Positions 21,216 to 31,426 of a DNA stretch of 64,000 nt are shown piece after piece; the first letter of the stretch is position 1; every line of letters begins with the position of its first letter. Both the position numbers and the translations under genes were made by a program. A model generated the notes under the pieces. That model had not been told where the DNA came from. It was given only the letters and a program-made list of their open reading frames with translations, and did not search any database. Origin of the DNA: Hexactinellida sp. DTS-2022 (taxonomy: Eukaryota; Porifera; Hexactinellida); the NCBI GenBank assembly GCA_028753945.1, contig JAPNXP010000013.1, positions 2,542,001 to 2,606,000 on the forward strand. Reading direction: 5' to 3'.

Positions 21216-21531
21216 ATGTCACATTTCGAGAACCCTGAAAATTCATTTAATCGCACATAATTCGCGCCCACTATGAGATAAAAATCTGAAAATTTAATAG
21301 AACATGTACATTAATGATGCGAACACGTTGGTTACACCAGATTGCCAACATGCTTACTCATTATCACATGACGTGAATTACTAAAATTTCAAATTGTTAA
21401 ATTTTACTATTTTAGGCCTATTTACACTTTATAATCAATGTTAGAATTATATAAACAACATACCAACCGCAAAGCGGTTGGTGTGTGGTTGTGTTCTGTT
21501 GCGAAGCGACTTAGCAAGCAAAGCGCGTTAG
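21216..21531 (+). mobile_element. Helitron 3' part, 5'-truncated
   Basis: Begins in the family body (gtcacatttcgagaaccctg) directly after the preceding Helitron. Ends GCGCGTTAG before T, a changed CTAG terminus. It may be an older copy or the tail of a tandem insertion. Confidence 0.65.
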
Positions 21532-22939
21532 TATAAATTAAAGTACTCTAATTCCATAATTTAATACTATTTATTATGATTAAATTGATTATATTAAAGA
21601 ACCACAATATTTTATATTATATTTTTGACAAGCGAAATTTGGGCGATTTTTAACAAGTTGGCTTATATCTAAATAGAATATAACTATTTTGGGTCAACTT
21701 CGGGCATGTTAGTGCTGGTTTATTCTGATAGAGAATTAAAAGGGCTACAAAAGGAAACTTACGAGATAAGTTGACAGAGCGCGACAGAGTAAGTTCTGAG
21801 TACTCGAAGTTGTGATAAGACAGAAAATTGAATTCCAAAAATAGGGTTAATGAGTTTAATTCGTTTTCCTGTTTGTTTCACACTGGTAAATAAACTGGCA
21901 ATTTTTTTTTGAATTCTGAGTAGATTTGAAGTCAGTAGGACTCTGTGACCCAGGAATTCCCTGTTATATAGCCAATTTCGGACGAAAATTTAAATTACGG
22001 CCCCACAATGCTCGTCAGATAAATCGAGATTCAAATATAATGTGAATTTTCGATATATAATTTATGCTCCTTTTCTACATACTAATTTCTACATTATATG
22101 AACGTTGCATATAATAGAACTAAGAATTCTTTGAAATTGATATTTTGTTTACGCTTGACGCTTGATTCATCTCAAATAATAGCTGCTGTAGAACTTGAGA
22201 TGAATTCCATTAGAGAGCAATAGTTGACAACTCTTCTTTGGATTCCTATTGTTCTTCGAAACAAGTATATATTGATATAATATTTAACAGAGCTACAAAT
22301 TCAATATTGCTCTATCAAATGAGCGTAGATTTGAAAAGTTTAGAAGAAAGTCAAAATATTCCAAATTTCCAGATGGTGTGCCACTGTGCTGCTATATTGG
22401 AAATCCCATGGGAATTCCCATGGGATTAACATACACACGGAAACCTTGGCTATCTGAGAGGTCCGGATGTTGGAGGTTTGAGTGTTTAAAACTAGGTATT
22501 TAAAATTTTATTCGATGTTGATAATATTTGGAAACGCATCTATTGGTTTAATATGTGTTACTATGAGAATAGACCGTTTTTTATACGCGATTTCGGTTTT
22601 ACGCGGGCTTTTCAAGGAACGTATCTACCGCGTAAAAAGAGGGATACCTGTACATTGTTACAATTAGTGGACACTGCGCCCCAAATAATCCTTAGCGAGA
22701 ACTCTTGCGCAAACCCGCATCAACCCGCAGTAAGAATCTCTGATCCGCATCCTACCCGCAAGACGATTCCTTGACCCGCACCCGACCCGCCCCGAAAACA
22801 TTCTGATCCTTTGACCCGAAAATTTCGGGTTCCGCACCTCGCATTTATTTACCCGCTCTACGTCAGCCATATCCATTCACATAACCTGGAGGCAGCACCT
22901 CAGAGAGTGGAATTTGGGTAGAAATAGTATTATAAAGCT

Positions 22940-23240
22940 ACGCTAGGATATGTTTTACACCAAAACAAGAACAAGCTGTGATAGAAAGCACTGGTTGAAA
23001 TGCCATGATCACATTGTACTATGCACAGCCAGGGGACAGTCATCGTTACTTGAGATATAATGAAAGCACAGCCAAAAGCTTCGTGGCACCATAAAGGCTT
23101 CCGCCTATATAAGACGGAATCTTCTTTCATCATTTTGTGCAATGCACTTGAATGCAGACTATTTCCCCGACCCCAAATACTAGAATTGGTGTCACACCCA
23201 GTGAAACCCTGTAGCCACATCATGCTGTGGCTGCAGTGGT
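22940..23240 (-). pseudogene. XPG/PIN-like nuclease scrap (Academ-type)
   Basis: The minus strand reads GFTGCDTNSSIWGRGNSL followed by MMKEDSVL. The GCDTxSS-x-GxG signature corresponds to AITGCDTTS in the PIN-like domain of the Academ-type protein at 31427-32896. Only about 50 residues are recognisable; the rest is lost. It is a fragment of a different copy or subfamily. Confidence 0.45.
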
Positions 23241-23552
23241 GTAGAATAGGGGGGTTGAGCCCCCTTGTTAACATTTACTAGACTCCTTTCATAGGTACGA
23301 AGTTTAGCAAGTTTCAAAATAGCCTTGCGGGGGGGCGATTATTAAATATTTTCTTTACGCATTGATTATTCATCTGCATATACATTTTAATTTTTGATCT
23401 CTGATTATTAATCTGCAATAAACATAGCATATTTTTTCATAAACACCAGGAACGTATAAATAACATATTAATTATAGTAAACTGCTAAAAATATGATTCT
23501 AGTGGTATGTCAAAGTGCACTCACCTGTAGACTGGGGGTTCAGAACTCTAAA

Positions 23553-23640
23553 CACAGTGGCACGAAATGGTCAAATCCTGGAATTTGCTATTTAGATATG
23601 AGATAGCGCATAAACTATACTATTTACCTATGGGAAATCA
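23553..23640 (+). mobile_element. CACAGTG terminus beside RAG1-like remnant
   Basis: CACAGTGGCACGAAATGGTC then aaatcctggaatttgctatttagata and tacctatgggaaatc. This is the same left end as the element at 20062 (heptamer, 18 nt, ctggaa). The five bases before it are ctaaa. No matching right end was found. A RAG1-like reading frame begins about 300 bp inside. Confidence 0.6.
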
Positions 23641-23851
23641 TATCCATAGAATCTATTGACATAAATAGATTTTTTCTATGGCTTCAGGTGTGAAATTTAT
23701 GACGTCATTGTCACATTTTGTTATTTAAAATTGTTAATTAAGGCTATACAATAGCGATAGAAAAATAGACACTGAAGGTCTTGACAATGTATGCCGAGAG
23801 ACATAAGAATAAATTTCATGTCACACGTAATTCCAACATTACATAAATCAT

Positions 23852-24112
23852 GTGCCTCAAATCATTTCAGATCACAATGGTGGATATCGGTTAGAAGCTT
23901 GTAATAAGCTTGTGAGACGGTACCGCGAGAGGTTGTCTAGGAAATCTAGCTTTGAAGAAAACGTCAGAGATGTATTTATCAGGCTTATTTCCCATAGCGA
24001 TCCTATTTTGTCTTCATTTCGTAATAATACGAAAGAAGTCTTGGAGGTAGATGTAGCTAAAGAGCGATCAAGAGATTCTCGTAAATTCACTTATTATGAA
24101 AATCTACTGTAA
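23852..24112 (+). pseudogene. RAG1-like transposase, C-terminal part
   Basis: 86 residues: LEACNKLVRRYRERLSRKSS, then EENVRDVFIRLISHSDPIL and a charged tail. It aligns with RAG1 around catalytic Glu962 ([20 protein letters not shown]) and with the Transib ending of type E-A-x-x-K...R-K...SDP. The remnant ends in TAA, and AATAAA follows 8 nt later, so this looks like a true 3' end. It lacks the zinc knuckle of the copy at 54694. It lies in opposite orientation to the mid-protein piece at 24200-24841, so the gene has been rearranged. Confidence 0.75.
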
Positions 24113-24120
24113 TTGATATC

Positions 24121-24126
24121 AATAAA
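24121..24126 (+). promoter_or_regulatory. Poly(A) signal of RAG1-like gene
   Basis: Canonical AATAAA eight bases after the stop codon of the C-terminal fragment. Confidence 0.5.
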
Positions 24127-24199
24127 GTACTTTTTCCCCAAGAATTTGTACATAATAATAGGAAATTTAGATAATAAGGCTAGTATGGATATCATGTTC

Positions 24200-24841
24200 A
24201 ATTTTAGAAACTTTCTAATACAGATTGGGGTACCGAGTCAGTTAAAATAGCACCCAAAATATTAAAAAATTTGGTGATGTTTTCATGATTTTCTTGAGGA
24301 TAACTGTCAAAACCCAATAAATGATATCTTTGACTGTATCATCCTTATGTGTGAAACACCTCTGAACAACATTTCCTGTTGTTGAAGTTCCACCCTCGAC
24401 TTATCGTTATATTTATCTTTTCTTCGATTAGGTTGGTAATAAACCTCTTAGCACTCACACTTATAACGAAGTCGGTGACCATTTTTTAATAATAAGAACC
24501 AGCTGAAAGTTCTCAGATAAGCATGTAGAGGAGAAGCTGAAACTACATCTTTATCTGAGATTGGCTTGTGTGTTAAATTGAATCTCTGATTTGATGGTAG
24601 AGACAAAAATTCATCCTCCCACTCAACATCCTCAATATGCATCGTGAATTGACAAATTCATAGGATAGCAATTTTTACAAAACTAATGTCATGTATTTGA
24701 GCGAATGACACTGTACACAATTGGCAACTTGCTCCACCAGCGCCGCTTAAGATTTTTGCTAACTTCGTGTCGAAATGAGAACAAATTATATTGACCTCGG
24801 CATGACCATTGGGTAAACTCAAGTCGTTAGAATGCACAAGT
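24200..24841 (-). pseudogene. RAG1-like transposase, middle part (inverted)
   Basis: Read from 24841 leftward: LVHSNDLSL, KLAKILSGAGGASCQLCT (a C-x2-C zinc pair), EFLSLPSNQRFNLTHKP, then EGGTSTTGNVVQRCF and ITKFFNILGAIL. The order and residues match the copy at 54694-55605. They correspond to the RAG1 stretch from MKSSELMLEL through CTLC to NGNFARKL. At least two frame breaks and one stop are visible, so the copy is dead. It is about 0.6 kb from a CACAGTG terminus. Confidence 0.75.
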
Positions 24842-25019
24842 TGTATTTATTTATTCATTATGTTTGATATAAAACTAATTCTCTGTAAATTATTGGTAGA
24901 GCCATGGATATACCAAACCTACCGAAGTATGCGCACATTATACATGATGTATTTTATTAATTAGCATAAAATATAAAGTGATAAATATTAAATTATTAAA
25001 ATACAAAACTTTTACATTT

Positions 25020-25275
25020 AGGACAACTAGACATACTTGGATCTGTAAATCATGCTCCTTTTGTCTCTATCAAGCCGCTGATACTTGATAGTGTGATTAA
25101 GACGATCAGGGACACCAGGTAGGTATTTAGGTACTGCGCCTTTCTTCAATTAGTCTTTTATTGGTCGTATCTTCGTTTGGCCATCAATGTCAAGATAAGT
25201 TTGTGTGTCAATGATATAATCAGGATCAAAGTGTTTAGCACAAACGAAAATGATTTCAGTGTGTGAAGATCTAGC
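25020..25275 (-). pseudogene. P-like transposase THAP fragment (exon 2)
   Basis: The minus strand gives IIFVCAKHFDPDYIIDTQTY, then a stop, then LKKGAVPKYLPGVPDRLNH. VCAKHF holds the last Cys and His of a THAP zinc finger, and LKKGAVPKYLPG is the motif after it in P-like proteins here. It continues the THAP exon at 26920-29020. The intron between them holds a Helitron. Confidence 0.65.
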
Positions 25276-25300
25276 ATATAATTACATACGTAATTACGTA

Positions 25301-26699
25301 TCCATACTATTAAAACACAAACCTGTATGTGTATGTTTATGTATATATTTGTTTGAACTTTGTATGTTACGAGTTGATTGAAGAAAGTGGACGGTTTCCA
25401 AATGTGAATTTTGGCATATAGGGGTAACTTTGGCACCGCCAACAAGTTGAGTCTTCCACTCAAAATTTATCACACCTCGACAAGTTATGACGTCATTGTC
25501 ACATTTCGAGAATCCTGAAAATTAACTTAATCGCACATAATTCGCGCCCTTTAAGAGTTGAAAAATCTGAAAATTTAATAGAACATGTACATTAATGATG
25601 CGGACACGTTGGTCACTCCAGATTGCTACTATGCTTATTCATTATCGCATTATGACGTATTACTAAATTTCACATTGTTAAATTCTACTATTTTTGGCCT
25701 ATTTATGCTTTATAATAATTATTAGGAGTATATAAACCCAGTGGCGTTCGAAGGATCTGATCAGCCCGGAGCAGGGGCGCGGCTACGATTAAGCCCCCGG
25801 GGCATGTTTTGCTTTATGTTCTAAGGAACAGTGCTTCTACATCACAAACGTCCAACTGGATGGAAACCACCCTTAATACCATGGATCTTCTAAAGTACTT
25901 ACGTAATCCCCACTCAAATATTATCTACTAGTACAGGGATTTCCAACGTACCCCTCATATACAAATGTAGGGGATACGCGTACCCCCTCCCATTAACAGT
26001 AATGTAGCTTTTTTAGCTTCCACGTGTCCTACGTTGGGAACCACTGCACTGTATTAGTAGTTTGGATACGATTATCATATAATCATTCCTTTCAATAATG
26101 TTAATTGCATAGGCGTCGGATCCACCCGGCTACCCGGCACATTCCCAAAGTCCTAGAACCGTGTAGATCGATGAAGCGTCCGGCTAACCCGGCCATCCGC
26201 CCGGATGCACTGATGCACATAAACCCTTGCATGAACTGGCAGCGAGACGCAAGCCGTGAACGTACCGGCCCCTGAATCGATTGGGCCGGCCCTGGAGACT
26301 TCGGGCTCGGCGGCCCGAAGTCTAGCGGGCCTATTTCTGACGCCTATGGTTAATTAGTATAAGTTTGCTAAATAAAAAAACATCTAAGAACAGATTTTTG
26401 ATAATCGCTTTTGTTCGATGAATTGAATTTACGAGGTTCAAGTTCAAAACAATCAATCAATTAGAATATTCCATCACAGGAATATTCTAATTGATTAATG
26501 AAGCAATAGTTAATTCTACAAAAAGATTAGGATGGCAATTCAACCCGAAGTCTACCCGGGGCGAAAACAACTCAGGACCCGGGGCCGGGGCAGAGTCTAC
26601 TAAATCCGGTTGCCCCCCCCCTGGGACCGCCACTGTATAGACCACACACCAACCGCGAAGCGGTTCGTGTGTGGTTGTGTTTGCCGCGAAGCGCGCTAG
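25301..26699 (+). mobile_element. Helitron carrying a hAT element
   Basis: 5' TCCATACTATTAAAACACAA after A, 3' GCGCGCTAG before T. Interrupted by a hAT element at 25739-26635; without it about 0.5 kb. Inserted in the intron of a P-like transposase gene. Confidence 0.85.
25739..26635. mobile_element. hAT element nested in Helitron
   Basis: 897 bp, ends CAGTGGCGTTCGAAGG and CTGGGACCGCCACTG, with an 8-bp duplication tataaacc/tatagacc (one mismatch) at 25731-25738 and 26636-26643. Related to the 165-bp MITE at 30593. No coding recognised. Confidence 0.8.
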
Positions 26700-26915
26700 T
26701 GATTAATTAAAGAGCATCCTTATTAGTAGACGGTCTATAAAAAAAGCACATACAAATAAGCCAAAAATTTGTCGACCGTCTATAAATTCTGTAAACCAAA
26801 AGCCCTGCCATCTATGGGTATTACTAATGTATACGTAAGAAAACCTTGTCTAGAAATAGACGGTCTACATTTATGTTATTTCTTAATTAATTAAGCTTGT
26901 CCAACTAGTAAAGAC
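26700..26915. repeat. agacggtctat repeats
   Basis: Three copies of the palindrome-like agacggtctat or gaccgtctat within 200 bp (about 26727, 26773, 26867). A similar motif, tagaccgtctac, is at about 47568. Unknown nature, probably ends of small elements. Confidence 0.4.
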
Positions 26916-27011
26916 ATACTCACCATCTCTATGCAGAAACGTTTCCACTTATGGACGATGTCTTGCGGACAAGAAGGAATGTGAAATACTGCAACACACT
27001 ATGATCATTAT

Positions 27012-28974
27012 GGTAAACGGAAATTTCGTCGACGGAAAATACGTCGAATCTCTTCGTCGAACGGAATATTCGTCGAACGGAAAATTCGTCGAAAGGAAAA
27101 TACGTCTAAAGGAAATTCGTTGAAACAATTGAACGGGATAAGTTTTGTCTTGTCACCTTTACAAACAATGGGTCATTTTGTTTGTGATTTAATTCACACT
27201 TTAACTTTGAGAATAGATTTGTATTCAAAATTACATACATTATAAAAAGATATTGTTTCGTTTGAACATAAAGTTCCACATTACAATTACATTACTTACA
27301 TTACAATTTTCAGAATAAGATGTCCGTTCCACAAAACATTTATATCGAAAGAATAAAAAGTAATCGAAACAAAGGAAAAGCTGTTGTAGAAGGTTTCATC
27401 TATACTTTCAACAAGACTAATGGTAATATCCAGTATTGGGTATGTGAACAACGAGGTAAATGCAGCGCTCGAATCAATACAACAGATGATTATATTATAA
27501 AACCAACAAACATTGAACAAATGGTGGAAGATCACATCCATTCACCCATTCCAGGACGTATCGAGATGCTAAAAAGCTAGTCTAATTTAAAAACAGCTGC
27601 AGTAAATTCAGAACAAAGCACAAGGGGTATTTTATCTACGACGTTAGAAACTATGCATACAACTACAATTAATGCATTTCCAAAATTTGAATCTGTAAAA
27701 CGTACTATTCGTTCCTACAAAAGCAGAGGAATTGAAAGTTGTGGGCATCCCGATAATGCTGGTGGTATAATCATTCCAGATAAGTACAAAATGACTCTTA
27801 AGGGAGAGGCTTTCCTATTATTTTATTCCGGATTTGGAGATGAGCGAAAAATTATTATTTTTGCCAGTCGCAAATTTTTATCCATTCTAAGTGAATGTCG
27901 TCATTGGTATTGCGATGGAACATTCAAAGTTGTACCAGACTTATTCTTTCAACTATATACAATCCATGCTGAGAAGGAAGGAATGGTCATACCTTGCGTC
28001 TATGCTTTACTATTAAATAAACAAGAGTCAACGTATGATAGTGTTTTTCAAAAATTATTGGAAATAGAACCTGCCTTAAACCCACTTACCGTAATGGTGG
28101 ATTTTGAAAAAGGGCTATCAATGCATTAGAGAATAATTTTATATCTGTCATAAGTGGATGTTTCTTCCATCTTGCCCAAAATATTTATCGCAAGGTTCAA
28201 ACAGAGGGATTAGCGGTAAATTATCGAGAAGATAACGAGTTTTCACTTAAAATAAAATGTTACCTAGTCTTGCATTTGTACCTGAAATGGACGTGATTGA
28301 TAGTTTTAATTTACTAATGCAGGACTTCCCTGAATCTGCGATGAACATAGGGAAATATTTCGAAGATAATTATATAGGTAAAAGATTACCAAATGGGAGT
28401 AGAAGGATTCCAATGTTTCCAATCAGGCTGTGGAACATGTATTCGAGAGTAAGCAATCACCTAGCTCACACTAACAATCATGTGGAAGGTTGGCATAATG
28501 CCTTTCAGTCAACGATATCATGCTCTCATCCATCTATTGGAAAGCTATTAACATTTCTACAACGTGAACAGTCATTGCAGGAGGCTATATTGGCAAAATG
28601 GGAGGCAGGTGAAGTCATACACCCGTCTAAACTAAGTCAAGTACGCAATGAAAGAGTTAAAAGTATCGTTTCAAACTATCATAATCGTGAGATATTAGCA
28701 TACTTAAGAGGGATAGCTCATAACTTTGTTTTGTGATTTCTTATTATAAACATAAATTATTCCTACTTTTCATTACCATTATCATTATCATATATTATGC
28801 ATCAATTAGATTATATACGCAATCAAGACATTAAATTCATTATTATATATTATGAATCAATTTGGTTGTTATAGGTATGTATATACGCAATCAAAACAAG
28901 TGCATGTTCGACGAATTTACGTTCGACGAATATTCCGTTCGACGTATTTTCAGTCGACGAAATTTCCGTGATTC
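27012..28974 (+). mobile_element. FLYWCH-type MULE transposon
   Basis: Imperfect inverted ends containing ACGGAAATTTCGTCGACGG and its complement, followed by cgtcgaacggaaaattcgtcgaa repeats. An exact 9-bp duplication gatcattat (27003-27011 and 28975-28983) is typical of Mutator-like elements. It encodes a FLYWCH finger plus MULE transposase on the plus strand and is inserted in a P-like THAP exon. Confidence 0.9.
27320..28736 (+). pseudogene. FLYWCH-MULE transposase (broken)
   Basis: N-terminal FLYWCH zinc finger (about residues 10-75: YWVCEQRGKCSARI, then DHIHSP). The MULE transposase domain begins at 27653: RHWYCDGTFKVVP (first catalytic Asp), TVMVDFEKG (second), a downstream C-x2-H (GCFFHLAQN), then NNHVEGWHN and LQREQSLQEAILAKWEAG in the C-terminal part. 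A TAG stop at 27578-27580 and two frame shifts (near 28115 and 28250) interrupt it, so it is inactive though nearly complete. The FLYWCH finger is commonly fused to MULE transposases in animals and probably binds the repeated cgtcgaa end motif. Confidence 0.85.
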
Positions 28975-29115
28975 GATCATTATAGTATCCAGTAGCACAT
29001 CTGGGAGCAGAACAAGAGTTGGGCATGAGTCCAGGATATAAATAAACAAGGAGCTAGCATTATAAAGGCAAAGTATGTTTTAATTAAAGAGAAATTGTAA
29101 TTAGAATAGCTAATA

Positions 29116-29299
29116 CAGTAGAACCTCGTTAGTACGAACACATTTAATACGAATTCCCGGATAAGACGAACAAATAGTTCCACAAAATCAGGTCCCTACA
29201 ATGGCTATTCAATGGGTATTACTCCGGTTAATTCGAACTCCGGATAAAGCGAACAAATTTTTACCGTCCGTTGGTGTTCGTATTAACGAGGTTCCACTG
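29116..29299. mobile_element. Pogo-like MITE (CAGTAGAACCTCG ends)
   Basis: 184 bp, ends CAGTAGAACCTCGTTAGTAC and cgtattaacgaggttccactg, TA on both sides. Inserted in the 5' part of the third P-like element. Confidence 0.85.
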
Positions 29300-29398
29300 T
29301 ATTTAGACGAATCTCGTTAACTATTTTTCTATACCAGATAAGCATTGTAGTTATAATCAAAATATATAAATTTACATTATGGGTATATAAGAAAATCC

Positions 29399-29464
29399 CC
29401 TCCATCTTATCCCTGGTCCAGGCGCATTTGAGTCAGTGAAATGGCCTTATGTTTAGTAGGCTAT
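29399..29464. mobile_element. Decayed terminus of third P-like element
   Basis: ccatcttatccctggtccagg ... gtttagtaggctatg resembles the last 70 bp of the P-like copies (ccttggtccacat ... agagtaggctatg). Confidence 0.5.
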
Positions 29465-30584
29465 GACACTGTTCATTTGTGGTCTATGCCCATATATGGC
29501 TATAATGGTTTCTCTGATATACACCTCATTGACAAATCAAATTAACAATTTGTGCGCCCTCACAAATTTGTCTCCTTTGCCATAAAATAATCGTTGGATT
29601 GTACCTAGGGAATGTTTAACGGATGTGTGAAGTAGTAGGAAATAATGAATAGATTATGAGTTTACTAAATAGCAAGATACAAAACTAAGTGTGGACTTCC
29701 TACTGAAGCCTATATACTAAACATAAGCAATAACATTCTACATATAACTAACTATACTAGGACCACCAAACTAGGAGTAGCTTTACTATGTGTATCCTAG
29801 CTACATGACAGATGTAATCAAATCGATAAATTTTATCTCCATTATTATGAGAGATTAGATAATTGCCCACGCAGATTGAAAGGTTGGTTTACTTGTAACG
29901 CAATATTTTTCTGTAACGATTGTTTGTGATCTCTCTGTTCATGTAACAGAGGAGCAGTTGTGTAGATGTTCACATCTGCTGCTTGGTCTTTAAAGCAACA
30001 ATGTTGCACTTTGATTGCCCGGTTTGTCATTGATGTAGTATTCAATGTTGGTTAAGATATAACCCGTTATACCTAGCACGCAACTGCAGGCTAATGATTT
30101 TTGACAATGATGGTAGTCAGTCAAAGCAGATATATATATATATATCATATCATATCATATACTATATATATATATTATATATACTATTTATCGATGCACA
30201 GATTAGACTTTGTAGATATTTTATGTGTATGCCTTCAGAGCCATATTATTCATAGTATTGAGATTATGTATAACTATTTGCATTCAGAGCTCTCAAACAC
30301 TAAGTCTCCGCTATCGAAATCAAATGAAACACCGAGTCACATGAGGGGATGGAGCTTCATTTCAGGGTGTGAATCCGAAAATATGACAAGAATCAGCAAT
30401 ATTATCCTTGTAAATACTTAGGATGGTGAGGATTTGTAAGTGGACAGGTGTTCCGTTGAATTTAATTGTTGTGTCGATTGAACAGTGAGAAATTATTGAA
30501 TTTAATTTTAGTTAATTATAAATCTCAAATCAATTATAAATCGCAAGGTACGATCAATATTATCAAAATTTGACTTTTGCAAAT
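29465..30584. other. Intergenic; AT microsatellite
   Basis: No gene or element recognised. Around 30128-30185 is a (TA)n/catat microsatellite. Confidence 0.5.
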
Positions 30585-30592
30585 CTACGAAC

Positions 30593-30757
30593 CAGGGGCG
30601 GTCGCAGGATCTGGCCAGCCCGGGGCAAAAGAGCAGCTTTTAGTATAAATCCGGGGCATGCTCCATGTAATTATACTACCAAATGGGCTGGAATCCGGGG
30701 CAAAATATTTTAACGCGGGGCATTTGCCCCGAATGCCCCCCCCTAGGACCGCCACTG
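30593..30757. mobile_element. hAT MITE
   Basis: 165 bp, ends CAGGGGCGGTCGCAGGATCT and CTAGGACCGCCACTG, with an exact 8-bp duplication ctacgaac (30585-30592 and 30758-30765). Short relative of 25739-26635. Confidence 0.9.
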
Positions 30758-31426
30758 CTACGAACCCAAAACAATTTCTACTAAAACCTCCAATTAAATT
30801 CAAAAACTCAATTTCAGCCAAAAACCCACATTTATTTAATAAAAATAATATTCAAATTAAAAAAAATTCTGATTCAAAACTCTATTATATCAATGACGAA
30901 TATCAATTGTTGATAACACTGATATTATACAGGGTAAAAACCCTAACCATCTAAGGAAGTGCCTAACCAAAGTTTTTAAGGTTTGAATTGATACTTAGGT
31001 CACTAGGATTAGTTTAAGCCCAGACAACATTTTTGAAAATTGTTGGTTGTCACATAATAGGTGACGTCATCACACGACAAAAATTTCACACTATCGGCCA
31101 TAACTTTGAAACTATATGCCGCCATGACATGAAATTTGTAAATTTGAATAGAAACCAAGAAGACCTTTCGATTGATGTCTAAATTATTTTAATCTGACTT
31201 AATCTGTATTTTTACTCTATGACGTCATCAAAAACCCTTTCGAGGGATTTCAACTTTATTTATCACGACAAACGTCACTTTACTCAATTTCACCTCATGC
31301 ATGTCATAAAGGAATCCCGAAAATTACTTACGCACGTTTTCGCTATTTTCGTACGTACTTTACAGACTAATATTTACTGAATATACTATAATAATATACT
31401 GATACATAGTATTCATTATTAATGAT

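Larger units (their letters stand above)
20062..22388. mobile_element. CACAGTG-ended element with 5-bp duplication
   Basis: Left CACAGTGACACGAAACAGCC, right GGTGTGCCACTGTG. The duplication ctata (20057-20061 and 22392-22396) is confirmed by the empty site in 6313-7060. On the right, three extra bases (ctg, 22389-22391) lie between heptamer and duplication. A ctggaa block follows the heptamer after 18 nt on the left and 9 nt on the right. A palindrome (ccagaattattc...gaataattctgg) lies near 20150. The left end matches the terminus at 23553 next to a RAG1-like remnant. A Helitron (20222-21211) is nested. Confidence 0.65.
19629..22650. mobile_element. Pogo-like MITE interrupted by a CACAGTG element
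   Basis: Left end CAGTATTACCTCGTTTACTC, right end gcgtaaaaagagggatacctg, TA on both sides. The same family as the continuous 748-bp copy at 6313-7060. Its two halves (19629-20056 and 22392-22650) join at aatcctata/ctatattgg. Confidence 0.8.
19141..22860. mobile_element. hAT element, outermost of a five-level nest
   Basis: Ends TAGAGC...GGGT on the left and ACCCGCTCTA on the right, with an exact 8-bp duplication cgtcagcc (19133-19140 and 22861-22868). Its own sequence is rich in acccgc. A minisatellite lies in its left part and a pogo-like MITE at 19629-22650 splits it. No transposase coding. Confidence 0.75.
26920..29020 (-). pseudogene. P-like THAP exon 1 split by a MULE
   Basis: Starts MPNSCSAPRCATGYYND at the minus-strand ATG near 29020, with the first two THAP cysteines. 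It is cut at 28974 by the MULE transposon and resumes at 27011 as SVAVFHIPSCPQDIVHKWKR, ending at a good splice donor (GAGATG|gtgagt, about 26924). With 25020-25275 this makes most of a THAP domain. Its 5' flank (to 29464) ends in a decayed version of the P-like inverted repeat. Confidence 0.65.
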
